Assembly (NCBI GenBank): GCA_958430865.1
Contig: CAUDNR010000458.1
Coordinates: forward strand, 25,864 to 68,312
From: Entrophospora sp. SA101
Lineage: Eukaryota > Glomeromycota > Glomeromycetes > Entrophosporales > Entrophosporaceae
DNA length: 42,449 nucleotides
Direction of reading: 5' to 3'
Both the position numbers and the translations under genes were made by a program. The notes beneath the pieces were generated by a model that was not told the DNA's origin, did no database searches, and worked only from the letters and a program-made list of their open reading frames with translations. Shown here in pieces: positions 16,760-36,001 of this stretch. Position 1 is the stretch's first letter; each line of letters opens with the position of its first letter.

Positions 16760-16806
16760 AAATGGTACACATCATTTTTTCATTTCTTAAAAAATGCTAC
16801 ACAAGC

Positions 16807-16807
<1 letters not shown>

Positions 16808-16843
<36 letters not shown>

Positions 16844-18370
16844 AAGACTGCACTTCAAATTTATTAAACTTAGTAAAATATAATTAATACATGTTACATA
16901 TAATGTTACCAAAAAAGAAATAATGACCCGCCACCCATGATACAAAGTAAATTGATGGAAGATCCAAGCCTTGCATTGGCTATCAGGATTTGAACAGGCC
17001 AACTGAATGTTTTAAGGATAGGCCACCTGCATCCGTTCTGAAGATAACCAACACACAACTAATCTATTAAAGAACCTGAATAATATTGTAACCATTCCTC
17101 CCCTAATATTATAGATTTACGAACTCCCTCTTGACCAGAAGCTAAACTATGTTGATTATTATTTCTATTATTAATACTAGGATTAGAGGAACTATTGTTT
17201 GGTTTCTTTTTTCTTTTTTCTTTTTTATTTATACCAGCATGTTCTTCTTCTAAAATAAATTGGTCACAACGAGGTGACCATATAAATTGTTCTATATCTA
17301 GGAAAATATTATTTAAGAAAACAGAAATAATGTTTTGTGTTATACTTTTGTTTTTTGAAGAGTTGTTAATAATCTTGGCCAATGATAAAGGTGCCACTCC
17401 TTTGATTAAGTCAATAAAGTTAAACTCATCTTCATTGCTATTAATTTTCCATATGGATTCATTTTGAAGATCTCTTGTTGAAAATTGTTTGTTGTTTGTA
17501 AACATTTTAACCAATTTAACTAAACGTTTTTTGTTGTTAAAAATAATTGAATCTATAATATTTTTTTGATTTTTGCATTTCCATACATGTTCAAAAGTTT
17601 CTATTTCATCACGACACATTGGACAATTCCAATGTTTATATAAGTCAGTGTGACTTTTTTTAACATGCTCTACTGTAGGTAATTCTTTAGTTAGATATTT
17701 GATCCTTCTAATTTTAATATGACTTGCCTTGAATGATGTATTTGTTGACACTTCATCATCGTTTAATGCAGCAAATTAAGAGCACCAATCCACATCTACT
17801 TCACAATATTTGTTGTTTCTGTATAAGTTAATAAATTGTTCAAAACCACGATTTCTTGATAAATCTGTAATAAAATGTCGTAAATGCTTTTCTACAATTA
17901 TATTGTTCCAACGCGGAATATATGAGATTGAGAATAAATTGTCCAGAATAAAAGTTATTGGTAATGAATTATAACCATGCATCAATCTGGCTAATTCATC
18001 CACTTTGTTGTTAAAATGGTCACCACTGTGACCCTTGACTTTAACAAAATTTAAATTAATATTATTAATGTTGACATGTCATTAAGAATTGTCCATAATA
18101 AACTGTTTGAAGCTTCTTTAAATATATTCCTTAGCATCAACAGGTACTTGGAATTTTGTAGTGTATTAAAATGTTTGATAGAAGCTTTGCTGTCTGTGAA
18201 AATAGTGATCTGTGAGTTCTTTGGAGAAATTAATAATGCTATGATAATTGCTGCTACTTCAGCACGTGTTGATGATGGCCATTTTTCTATTGTAGCAGAG
18301 AAAGATATTTGAGGAGCATTCAATGCTGTTTGTAGTATTGCGAAGCTCATTGACATTTGTATAGTTCCCT
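16808..18370 (-). mobile_element. 5'-truncated LINE, copy B
   Basis: Same element as 568-2121 with a 31-T tail at 16808-16838. The left flank (ACACAAGCG) is unrelated to the other two copies and lacks the 17-bp target word. The right flank does carry that word (18371-18387) and then matches block A. So the two ends appear to come from different insertions. It differs from copy A throughout, in both halves. Confidence 0.85.
17059..17751 (-). pseudogene. LINE zinc-tail ORF, copy B
   Basis: Zinc-binding tail as in copy A (CPMC...HVWKC), with a longer readable C-terminus because the GINKK stop region differs (it continues into K/N/S-rich sequence). A TAA in place of the copy A AAT-GAA stretch near 17778 separates it from the RNase H part (17776-18003), and a 1-base deletion near 18076 breaks the RNase H domain itself (18051-18356). 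Confidence 0.75.
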
Positions 18371-18850
18371 ATCTAAAAGGATTTACTAATTTTCTCTTAT
18401 ATACTTTGATTCGTGATCCACCAGTTAAGGAAAGGATTTAATAGTAAAACAAACAAGTTTACAAATGAGGAAGCAAAGTGAGCCATCAAGATTTTCATTT
18501 ATGTCTTGAAAAAAATTATTGTAATTTGTTTCACAATTTTTTCAAAATTTATATACTCATTAATAACATGTCTATCTACCTTTATGCAATCAAAATCAAA
18601 AGATAATATATCCAGAGAATCCCACGAGATCTGTCCTGTGGCAAACATACATGACTTAGATGTGCTATTAGTCCATCTACTTGCACATGAAACAGTTCTT
18701 CATTTGTTGGCATTACTATTTCTGGTGTTGCTTTTCTCAAGATAGCAGCATACACACAATTTTGTTAGTATTGCATAATTGGTTGCTCAAAAGGTTTCCA
18801 ACAGTTATTTTTATCTATAAATATATGTATATGTGTATAAATTATATGTA
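18371..18850 (+). repeat. Extra copy of the LINE right flank
   Basis: Matches 2122-2601 and 20849-21328. It ends at 18850, where it joins directly to the start of block C. 18851-21328 is therefore a 2.48-kb unit following a partial copy of itself. Confidence 0.85.
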
Positions 18851-19297
18851 TGTGAAAACATGGCAGGAGGTGACTTTACAATCATATTACACACACAAGA
18901 TGTAGTTTATTTTCTGGGGGGCATGTTCATATTCCAATGTGAATTCTAATTTGATTTTAGTAGATAATGAAATTTTTTTTATTTACAATTATTTTAGTAT
19001 GTCAAATACACAAAATTTGCTTTCAAGAATTTTAATTGATAAATAAGTCTGCCTAAAAAAATTTGCATGTCACAGGCCATATTGATTCGCATCATTAATA
19101 AATTGTTTAAATGTTACCATTGAATTGTTTCGCCCAATTATAAAAAAGCAAGATTCGCGTTAATATGATCAGTTGCTTAATTTGGCGGTGACATTCAATA
19201 GAGTTTTCCCAGTCCTATTCACATATGCATAGTCACGTTTTCGTGATATAAACTTTATTAAATCAATAACGTCAATCAATATCTAAAAGGATTTACT

Positions 19298-20848
19298 TTT
19301 TTTTTTTTTTTTTTTTAAACTAAGACTTCATTTCAAATTTATTAAACTTAGTAAAATATAATTAATACATGTTACATATAACGTTACCAAAAAAGAAATA
19401 ATGACCCGCCACCCATGATACAAAGTAAATTGATGGAAGATCCAAGCCTTGCATTGGCTACCAGGATTTGAACAGGCCAACTGAATGTTTTAAGGCTAGG
19501 CCACCCGCATCCGTTCTGAAGATAACCAACACACAACTAATCTATTAAAGAACCTGAATAATATTGTAACCATTCCTCCCCTAATATTATAGATTTAAGA
19601 ACTCCATCTTGACCAGAAGCTAAACTATGTTGAATATTATTTCTATTGTTAATACTAGAACTAGAGGAACTATTGTTTGGTTTCTTTTTTATTTTTTATT
19701 TTTTATTTATACCAGCATGTTCTTCTTCTAAAATAAATTGGTCACAACGAGGTGACCATATAAATTGTTCTATATCTAGGAAAATATTATTTAAGAAAAC
19801 AGAAATAATGTTTTGTGTTATACTTTTGTTTTTTGAAGAGTTGTTAATAATCTTGGCCAATGATAAAGGTGCCACTCCTTTGATTAAGTCAATAAAGTTA
19901 AACTCATCTTCATTGCTATTAATTTTCCATATGGATTCATTTTGAAGATCTCTTGTTGAAAATTGTTTGTTGTTTGTAAACATTTTAACCAATTTAACTA
20001 AACGTTTTTTGTTGTTAAAAATAATTGAATCTATAATATTTTTTTGATTTTTGCATTTCCATACATGTTCAAAAGTTTCTATTTCATCACGACACATTGG
20101 ACAATTCCAATGTTTATATAAGTCAGTGTGACTTTTTTTAACATGCTCTACTGTAGGTAATTCTTTAGTTAGATATTTGATCCTTCTAATTTTAATATGA
20201 CTTGCCTTGAATGATGTATTTGTTGACACTTCATCATCGTTTAATGCAGCAAATTAAGAGCACCAATCCACATCTACTTCACAATATTTGTTGTTTCTGT
20301 ATAAGTTAATAAATTGTTCAAAACCACGATTTCTTGATAAATCTGTAATAAAATGTCGTAAATGCTTTTCTACAATTATATTGTTCCAACGCGGAATATA
20401 TGAGATTGAGAATAAATTGTCCAGAATAAAAGTTATTGGTAATGAATTATAACCATGCATCAATCTGGCTAATTCATCCACTTTGTTGTTAAAATGGTCA
20501 CCACTGTGACCCTTGACTTTAACAAAATTTAAATTAATATTATTAATGTTGACATGTCATTAAGAATTGTCCATAATAAACTGTTTGAAGCTTCTTTAAA
20601 TATATTCCTTAGCATCAACAGGTACTTGGAATTTTGTAGTGTATTAAAATGTTTGATAGAAGCTTTGCTGTCTGTGAAAATAGTGATCTGTGAGTTCTTT
20701 GGAGAAATTAATAATGCTATGATAATTGCTGCTACTTCAGCACGTGTTGATGATGGCCATTTTTCTATTGTAGCAGAGAAAGATATTTGAGGAGCATTCA
20801 ATGCTGTTTGTAGTATTGCGAAGCTCATTGACATTTGTATAGTTCCCT
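19298..20848 (-). mobile_element. 5'-truncated LINE, copy C (mosaic)
   Basis: Flanked by the 17-bp duplication at 19281-19297 and 20849-20865. The 3' half (19298 to about 19700) follows copy A at diagnostic positions. The 5' half (about 20108-20848) follows copy B, including its stop codon (near 20256) and its 1-base deletion (near 20554). Coding remnants: zinc tail 19696-20229, RNase H pieces 20254-20481 and 20529-20834. Confidence 0.85.
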
Positions 20849-20926
20849 ATCTAAAAGGATTTACTAATTTTCTCTTATATACTTTGATTCGTGATCCACC
20901 AGTTAAGGAAAGGATTTAATAGTAAA

Positions 20927-23262
20927 ACAAACAAGTTTACAAATGAGGAAGCAAAGTGAGCCATCAAGATTTTCATTTATGTCTTGAAAAAAATTATTGT
21001 AATTTGTTTCACAATTTTTTCAAAATTTATATACTCATTAATAACATGTCTATCTACCTTTATGCAATCAAAATCAAAAGATAATATATCCAGAGAATCC
21101 CACGAGATCTGTCCTGTGGCAAACATACATGACTTAGATGTGCTATTAGTCCATCTACTTGCACATGAAACAGTTCTTCATTTGTTGGCATTACTATTTC
21201 TGGTGTTGCTTTTCTCAAGATAGCAGCATACACACAATTTTGTTAGTATTGCATAATTGGTTGCTCAAAAGGTTTCCAACAGTTATTTTTATCTATAAAT
21301 ATATGTATATGTGTATAAATTATATGTACAGTATATAATAAATTATATTTATATGTATGTATATATATGTTTTAATTAAATAAATTTCTCACCTATTTTT
21401 TTTCTAACATTTTTTGTTATATGTTTCAGACCTGCTGTTCTCCCCTTAGAGTTTTATTGCTATCAAGATCACCATCAACACATATATCTAAAAGCATATC
21501 ATGTTGGTCAAGTATTGGTGTAATTTTATTTAGAATAGCAATTAATATTGCATGTTCCATCTGTTTGGACATCAGGAAATTTTTCTGACATGGATTTACG
21601 TAATTATTACACTATTTACGTAAGTTTACGGCGGGCCCATAATATTATGCAAATAAGCATACAAAAATTATGCAATTATTACATCGAGTGTAAATATTAC
21701 ATAATTTTTATGCAAATATTACAACTTTACATATTAAAATTTACGGATGTAATATTGCGGCAGGGAAAATTTCCTGATGGATAATTTTCTTGGTGAAGGA
21801 TCTTAGAATCTACAGTTTCATTCCTGATGATTCTAGATTTTCAACAACATGATAGGCAATAACTGGTTTGTGATTGTAATCTATAAATCAGGTAAGTATA
21901 TTGCAAGTTTATTTATTTCTCTGTTATTTTATTTCTTAATCTAATAAAAAATATATAATTATCAAGATGATTTCCTTGAAATATAAATTCTCCACTAGCT
22001 TGATTTGCATTCCTTAGATGTGACCATGAAGTATCAAAACTAACAGAAAGGATATTCCGATCAAGAGATTTGACATGATTTATACATTCCATTGGTGTGT
22101 CTTTTGCACTCTCCTCTGCTTCTGTAGTCAAATTTTGGAAAAATCTTTTCTGGTTGTTATGAATTGTTTTTTTTTTTCATATTTGGTTAGCTGTTCCCAT
22201 TGATGCAAGGAAGGTCTCATTTTGTTGATGATTCAATCCAGCTACCAAACTTGAGCCTGTAGCTAACAAATTAAAACCTGAATTAAGAGGTTCATCAGAA
22301 TATTCAGCAATGCTATCACGCATAAGACACCTAATTGTTATTTTCATAGAAAACCAACATTGAATATTTCATATCTTTTGTTATTTATAAATTAACTTCA
22401 CAATTAATGCAGGGTAGCCCAAGTAAGGTATTGTTGATTTGCGTTAATGAAAATAGTAGAGCCAAGATTGTTGTTGTTTATTGCTTGTTTTACAACATCA
22501 TTAATATCATCTTGTTCTATTAATTGTTCATCCACATGACTTGTGGATTCATGATCTCTTGTTACATTTTCCTTTGCACATTTATATTTTTTATTTGCCT
22601 GGTAATATATTCTACTAACAAGCCTTGTGTGGCTTTATTATCCAATTCTAGGCCCCTTTCATCAATGATAATACCACTCTACTTTTTTCATTGTTGTATG
22701 TGGTGAGAAGTTTTCATTAGCACCAGAATTCCCTTTCACAATGATTTCTCCTTTTCTTTTCATTTGTTTTTGTATAGATTTGGTTTTTTTTCATTTTCAA
22801 GAATTCTTTTGTCTGTGAAATTTATAAAAGTATCAGGATATTTTTGAATTTCAGCAGCTCTTAAATAATTCACATTTTCTGGATTGCTTAATCCTAAAAT
22901 ATTAGGTATTGAAATATGCCCTTTTCTTCTATCTTTTATATATGAATGAAAAGAAGAAAAAAATCAGAATTTGATGTTTGATAAATAACTTGTGTTAATG
23001 TTTTATCATTTCCATAATCTACCCAAACATGATTCCAGGAATTATTGGTACAAGTGTCTTGCCTTCTTTATCTGACATGCCTTTGACTACAATTGTTGAT
23101 AAAATGAATTTAATAGAGCTGTGTTATGTTCAACAACTGCATGCTTTTCTTTAACCTTCAAAGTGTATGTATCATCTTGAACAAAACACCTTGACCTTCA
23201 AATGCCTTATATTGGGGATTTCGTTTGCATAGTTCCTGGTGCCACTTCATATTCTATTAAGA
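20927..23262 (-). pseudogene. Decayed DDE-type transposase-like gene, copy C
   Basis: Same relic as 2200-4535 with the same frameshifts and MITE insertion. The best open piece, with the SFDTSW segment, is at 21913-22131. Confidence 0.55.
21570..21779. mobile_element. MITE inside the transposase relic, copy C
   Basis: Partner of 2843-3052, with the same CATCAGGAAATTTT termini. Confidence 0.6.
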
Positions 23263-23612
23263 TATAACTACTTTCTCATATTAAAAAAATGAAATAAATT
23301 AGCAAGAAACTCAAATAAAAAAAGTCTTTTATTAGCATATATATTGAGTCTATAAGAGTATATTTAGTGTTTCCTATATGTTAATTAGTTATTTGAAAAT
23401 ATTTTTGAGCTTTAAGTTAAAAAAACTAAAATTTGTATATAATAATAAGTGGTTTTTTTTGGTTTTGGTATAATTGTGATAATTATGTTTATTTTTATGC
23501 ATCTTACATATGTAGCATATTTTTTAAAATTGAACTCCAAAAAAATTGGCCATTGTTGATCATATTAAATGTCACATGATCCCCCTTAAAGGCTTTTTTT
23601 ATTAAAAAAATA

Positions 23613-23797
23613 CAGTGAACTTTCTCTAAGTGCAACCTCGTCAAATGCATTTACTATGTTTTGCTTCATCTGAATGCAAGCCTGATATAGTTCTAAATTA
23701 TAAAACCTCTACATATTTTACTCTCTATAAATGCAATCCTTCTCTAAATGCATGTAATGATTGATTTTCCGTCAAGTTGCATTTAGGGAGAATCACT
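23613..23797. mobile_element. Small Tigger/pogo-like MITE, copy C
   Basis: Partner of 4886-5070. Confidence 0.5.
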
Positions 23798-25706
23798 AAA
23801 ATAATTTATATTGATATTAAGGGTAAATCTAAAACACAATGGGCAGTTGTATCATCAAGTTTGAATTTTCCTAATGTTAATATGGTATATTATTAAATCA
23901 ATGAATTTAATTAATTTGCCCTTCTATTGTTAATGGTAATAGGGACAATAGGGACATCAAATCATTCAAGAAGATTTTGGAATCTAGTAATATAAGTTAA
24001 GCGTTAGCATATGTTTACATTTCATATTAAAACTGTTAGTTCTATAAATTTTTCATGTATTTATTGTGTACAATTTTATCTAAAATTTGTTTCCACAATT
24101 GAATAAATTCCAATTCTGTATTTTTGTACAATCAGAAATAAGATTTTACAAAGCTCTATTCTCTGAAACTTTTGGGCTTATATATATAATCAAAAAATAT
24201 AATTTATCTGTATATAAAAATATAATTTATGTCCATATCGTCATCTTTACTGTTACCACTGTCATCACCATTATTGCTGTCTTCTGCATCGTCATCTTCT
24301 TCTTTGCCTTCATCATCACCATAGCCACCATTGTCACTATTGTCACCACTGTTGCTGTGTCTTCCCTGTTGTTATAGTTGTTGAAGTTGTCTTTGTCTTC
24401 GTAATCTTTTTTTTCAATTTTTGCAGCCGTAACTCCCATCTGAGCAGGATATCATTTATTTCGATGTTGTCGTCGTTTTTAGTGTTGCTAGCTGACTAGT
24501 TGTAGTCGCAGCTAAAGATTTTATATGTAGCTGTGACTGGAAATTTTTCAAGTCGATTGATTGGATTCAGCCATAAATTATTACAGTCTTAATGTTACTG
24601 TGATATTAGATAGTTGTGGCCAGTGTATAAAATTCGATGTTTGAACTGTTGTTTTGATTGAAATTTTTTTCCAAATTTGTACTAGTTACACAACGAACCT
24701 CAAAATTGAGCGTGATAGGTACTATTTATGATCCTATGGAAAGGAAACATCAAATTTCTTAAAATCCCTACTTTAACATAATAATAATAATGTTTTTAAA
24801 CGCATCAATTCTTTCCCAGCTGGGGCGAGCTTTTTTAAGACATTCTACATTAAATTTTTTTCTGTGAATTTTTTTCTTGGATGACTGGATTTGATTTCAA
24901 TTATTTGGCAATGATACAAAAAATAGCTTTTAAACAAATAGTGAGGTTAATAATAAATCTACTTTGGAACATTCTAAGCATTTTTTTTTTTTATTAAGAT
25001 TAAAAAACATGTTTTGTATTAGTTTTTAAAAAATATTATCGGTGATTTTTGATGAGTATATATTTAATTAATTAGTCGAGGCTAGAAAAAAACCAGTCGA
25101 CTGGCCACGGCTTACAGTTAGTTCTCCAACCGGTTATTTTAAGAAACAATAAAATCCATCATGATTCGCATCAATCACATGATCTAACAACCTAAAATTT
25201 TCTTTTTTTTTGATACAGGTATCATTTCAAGTAGAAGTTAATTTAATCAATGCAATTTGATTTGATTAATAGATTTCTCTTTACTAAAATTTGATTATAA
25301 CAATTCAGAAAAATTACAATAGTATAACAACTGTTGGTTGTTTCACATGATACCCAGGTTGGTTTTTACTTTATATCAGAATAAATTATAGTATTTATTA
25401 ACAAAAACTTCCATTTTATTAGATTTTACATGATATATATATTTTAGATGATGGGGAAAAAAACAATCTAGTATAGTCACATTTCTATTCGATCAAAATA
25501 AAGAACAGGTCTGCTGGTGTAACCAGAGTAGATGAAAATGTGACTTGCACCCATTTAATGTTGATTGGACAATAACAATAAGCACAAAGTGTTCTAATTT
25601 TCATATTAATATTGAATTTTTTTTCAATCCTATTATTTTTGCTAGTCAATTTTATTTACTTATTTAATTTTGAGGCTATATTTATTAATCAATATAGACA
25701 TTAGCC
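23798..25706. other. Intergenic DNA upstream of the second MMtag gene
   Basis: Equivalent to 5071-6979; no supported gene. The simple-sequence tract is at about 24239-24367. Confidence 0.4.
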
Positions 25707-26896
25707 ATGTATCATCCACCCCGAGGAGGTGTTAGAGGAGGAAGGGTAAGATAAAGTTTATTTTTGTTCCTTGGACTTATTATTGCTAATCGGTAAATAA
25801 ATAATAAATTGTTTTTCTCCTGAACCAATTGAAAAACTAGGATCAATTTAACTGTAAGTTTTTCTGTTACTTGCATTTTTCAGGAATTATTAATGTCAAA
25901 ATTTTAAAAATTGTAATTTTTTCCTTTCTTAGGGGAGTAAGTATTTTGATTCGAGATAAGGTCAAAAACAACAACTTTTTTCTTCCCCTGTAATAAAATT
26001 TTTGTATATTTTAATCAGAGATGTCAAAACAGACAAACATAGAGAAAATTATCTTGGTCATTCCCTTCATGCGCCTGTAGGAAGGTAATTAATTATTAAT
26101 CGATTTTAAATAATTAGTTAAAATAATATTATGAAATTTAATCAATTGATTTTTCTTAGATGGCAACAAGGTAAAGATCTGACATGGTACTCGAAAGAAT
26201 CAAAAAATGATCAGGCGCGTAAAGAAGAAATCAAATCAATCAAAGAGGCTGAAGCAGAAGCAATGGCCGAATTATTGTAAGAAAAGGATGATAATCAAAT
26301 CAATGGACCAATTGAATAGATTGTTATAACTTAAAAATTAACATGTCTGGTTGGTTTGTTTAATAGGGGAGGCGGTAAAAAAAGAAAAATCACAGGAAAT
26401 GTATCACAACAAGAACTTAAAACTGTTTTAAAAAGAGAACAAGAAGGCTACGATGACGATGGCGGTGGTATTGGCGAAGAAGAAGATATCAAAGAGGTAA
26501 CTAAAGGACTGGGGTTTAAAAGGTTTGTTTTTCATAATAATCATAAAAGAAATTTTTATTTTACTGGCTTTGATTAAATTAAAAATAATGATTTCGAAAA
26601 GCTCCGGACATTTATCTATTGGTGAGGTGGAGCTAGGTGATACTGAAATAATAGGTGCAGTAAATATTCCAAAAGATGAAAGAAAAGTAGAAATAAAAAC
26701 TGAAGAAAGCATACATCCTAATTTAAAGAAATCTGCAGTTCGTACAACTGACGAACAAAAAATATCAAAGAAACGTAAAAAGGATAAAGGTAGAGAACGA
26801 GAAAAAGAACGAGATAAAGAACGAGATAAAGAACGAGAAAAGGAAAAGAAAAAACACAAGAAGCATAGGAGTCACAGAAAAGATAAAAGGGATTAA
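25707..26896 (+). CDS. MMTAG2: MMtag-domain protein (MMTAG2-like), copy C
   Basis: Exons 25707-25745, 25841-25853, 25933-25936, 26019-26084, 26160-26276, 26367-26522, 26602-26896; 229 aa. I saw no difference from the copy at 6980-8169, including the 4-nt exon 3. Function and motifs are as described there. It converges on the intact ABC transporter gene, with 236 bp between stop codons. Confidence 0.88.
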
Positions 26897-27132
26897 CAAA
26901 TAAATCAGAGAGGAGTTGAATATATCTCTCAAATATATCGTATATAAAAGCAACAAGTTAAATTATCATATTTAAGTATTATTTCATATAATGGTAATTA
27001 TTATCATCACACATCAATCCTCATAAGGATAAAGAGGATTAGATATTAGACATTATTGAATATATTTTAATATATTATAAATTTCTTTTTAGATAACAAA
27101 TAATAAATAATATTTATCACGTATTTTTTTTT

Positions 27133-34733
<7,601 letters not shown>

Positions 34734-34755
34734 TACTGTTTTATAAAGCAAGAAT

Positions 34756-35100
34756 AGAAGAAGGGAATTAGATCGCAAATCGTTTTGAGTCATGTGAAAA
34801 GGACCCTTTTCATTATGCACAGTTTTGTGAAACCGTGATATACATGAAAACATAAAAAAGGAGAATTATTTATTATCATTATTACAGTCCATAAATGGGA
34901 AAACTTTTTATTATATTATATGGAAAAAAAAAGGACCGCTAAAGGGTTTACCTTTGTTTTTGAAAATATCTGCAATTGTCCCTCACATGTCACCGCCAAA
35001 TCAAACAGTCAAACATACCTTTGCTTTTTTATGATATAAGGTGGGTGGTGTCATTTTTAAATTTTAAAGTAAATTCTTACCTTCATCATTACTATTTAAG
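34756..35100. other. Upstream region of the ABC gene, no gene seen
   Basis: Holds the presumed ABC promoter on the minus strand. I could not identify a core promoter element with confidence. It ends at an intron-type acceptor (TTTAAG) before the phosphoglycerate mutase exon. Confidence 0.35.
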
Positions 35101-35235
35101 GTATCTGATGGAGGTGTCCACAGTCATATCAATCATTTAATCCACCTTTTGGAATCTGCAAAAGGCTTTGGTATTTGTGATGCTTATGTGCATTTTTTTG
35201 GTGATGGGCGTGATACCGATGCCCCAAAAGTATAA
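35101..35235 (+). pseudogene. Relic exon of cofactor-independent phosphoglycerate mutase
   Basis: After an acceptor-like TTTAAG the frame opens with VSDGGVHSH and closes with [15 protein letters not shown] and a stop. SDGGVHSH and the HxFxDGRDT block are signature segments of the 2,3-bisphosphoglycerate-independent enzyme, a glycolytic metalloenzyme of about 510 aa. Only this piece of about 44 residues is visible: I found neither neighbouring exons upstream nor a continuation downstream. It is a gene fragment, not a working enzyme. Confidence 0.75.
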
Positions 35236-35543
35236 GATCATTGCAATGTATAAAACGTTCGCTGATTTTCTTTTTTCCAATTTTCATATCGTTTTAAAAT
35301 CATATTAGTTTTCCAGTGTTTTATCTCCCACTTACTACAATAAAGAAAGGCCACTTTCGACTATCATTGTCATCTAAAAAGTTTTTTTTGATGGCTTAAT
35401 TTCATCAAAGTGGTATATAATAATATTTCATTCTGATACCAATTCAATTATATTTATGATATTTTTTCTTGACAAAAGTGATCTGCGTTCCAAATTGGAA
35501 CGCACACATGTCTTTTTTCTAATACTAATATATATGTATAAAC

Positions 35544-36001
35544 ATGACAAACCTTACTGAAGCTCAAATTTATGCTGAAAAATGCGGGGGGGGAGTCCAT
35601 ATCCAAACTGGTACTACAAATTTGTTATTCTCGTGCGATAGAAACCACTTATGGGTAGAGATCAATTGAAGTTGTTACGAAGAAACACGATTGGTGTCCT
35701 CTTTGTCCTCATTCAAAAGGGGAGGTATATATTTGAAGATCTGCTAGGAAGAAAGTTCCCACTTCACGCACCAAAGTTTTTACAAGGAGTGCGTTTTGAT
35801 GGATACAACGAAGAATTGCAACTGGCCCTTGAATTTAATGGGCATCAACACTATGCTCTCAACCTAATGTTTCATAAGAGTGGGCAAATAGATTTGGGTG
35901 AGCGAATAAAGCATGATCAAATTTATCCAAAAGAGAGAGTATATGTCTCATCTCAATACCATATTTCGCAGATATTGAATCTTTTATATGGGAGGCTCTA
36001 A
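35544..36001 (+). pseudogene. Zinc-ribbon plus VSR-like endonuclease, frameshifted
   Basis: Three frames read as one protein. Frame 1 (ATG 35544 to 35669) has AQIYAEKCGG and CDRNHLW. A second frame (about 35658-35735) has KKHDWCPLC. A third (about 35703-36001) has GRKFP, FDGYNEELQLALEFNGHQHY and IKHDQIY. The C-x-x-x-H-x-W...WCPxC pattern is a zinc-ribbon/treble-clef unit, and the D...E-F-x-G-x-Q-H-Y block resembles the nuclease core of VSR-like PD-(D/E)XK proteins that are abundant in Glomeromycotina. At least two frameshifts separate the parts. It is shorter than typical family members, which carry several zinc units. Confidence 0.65.
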
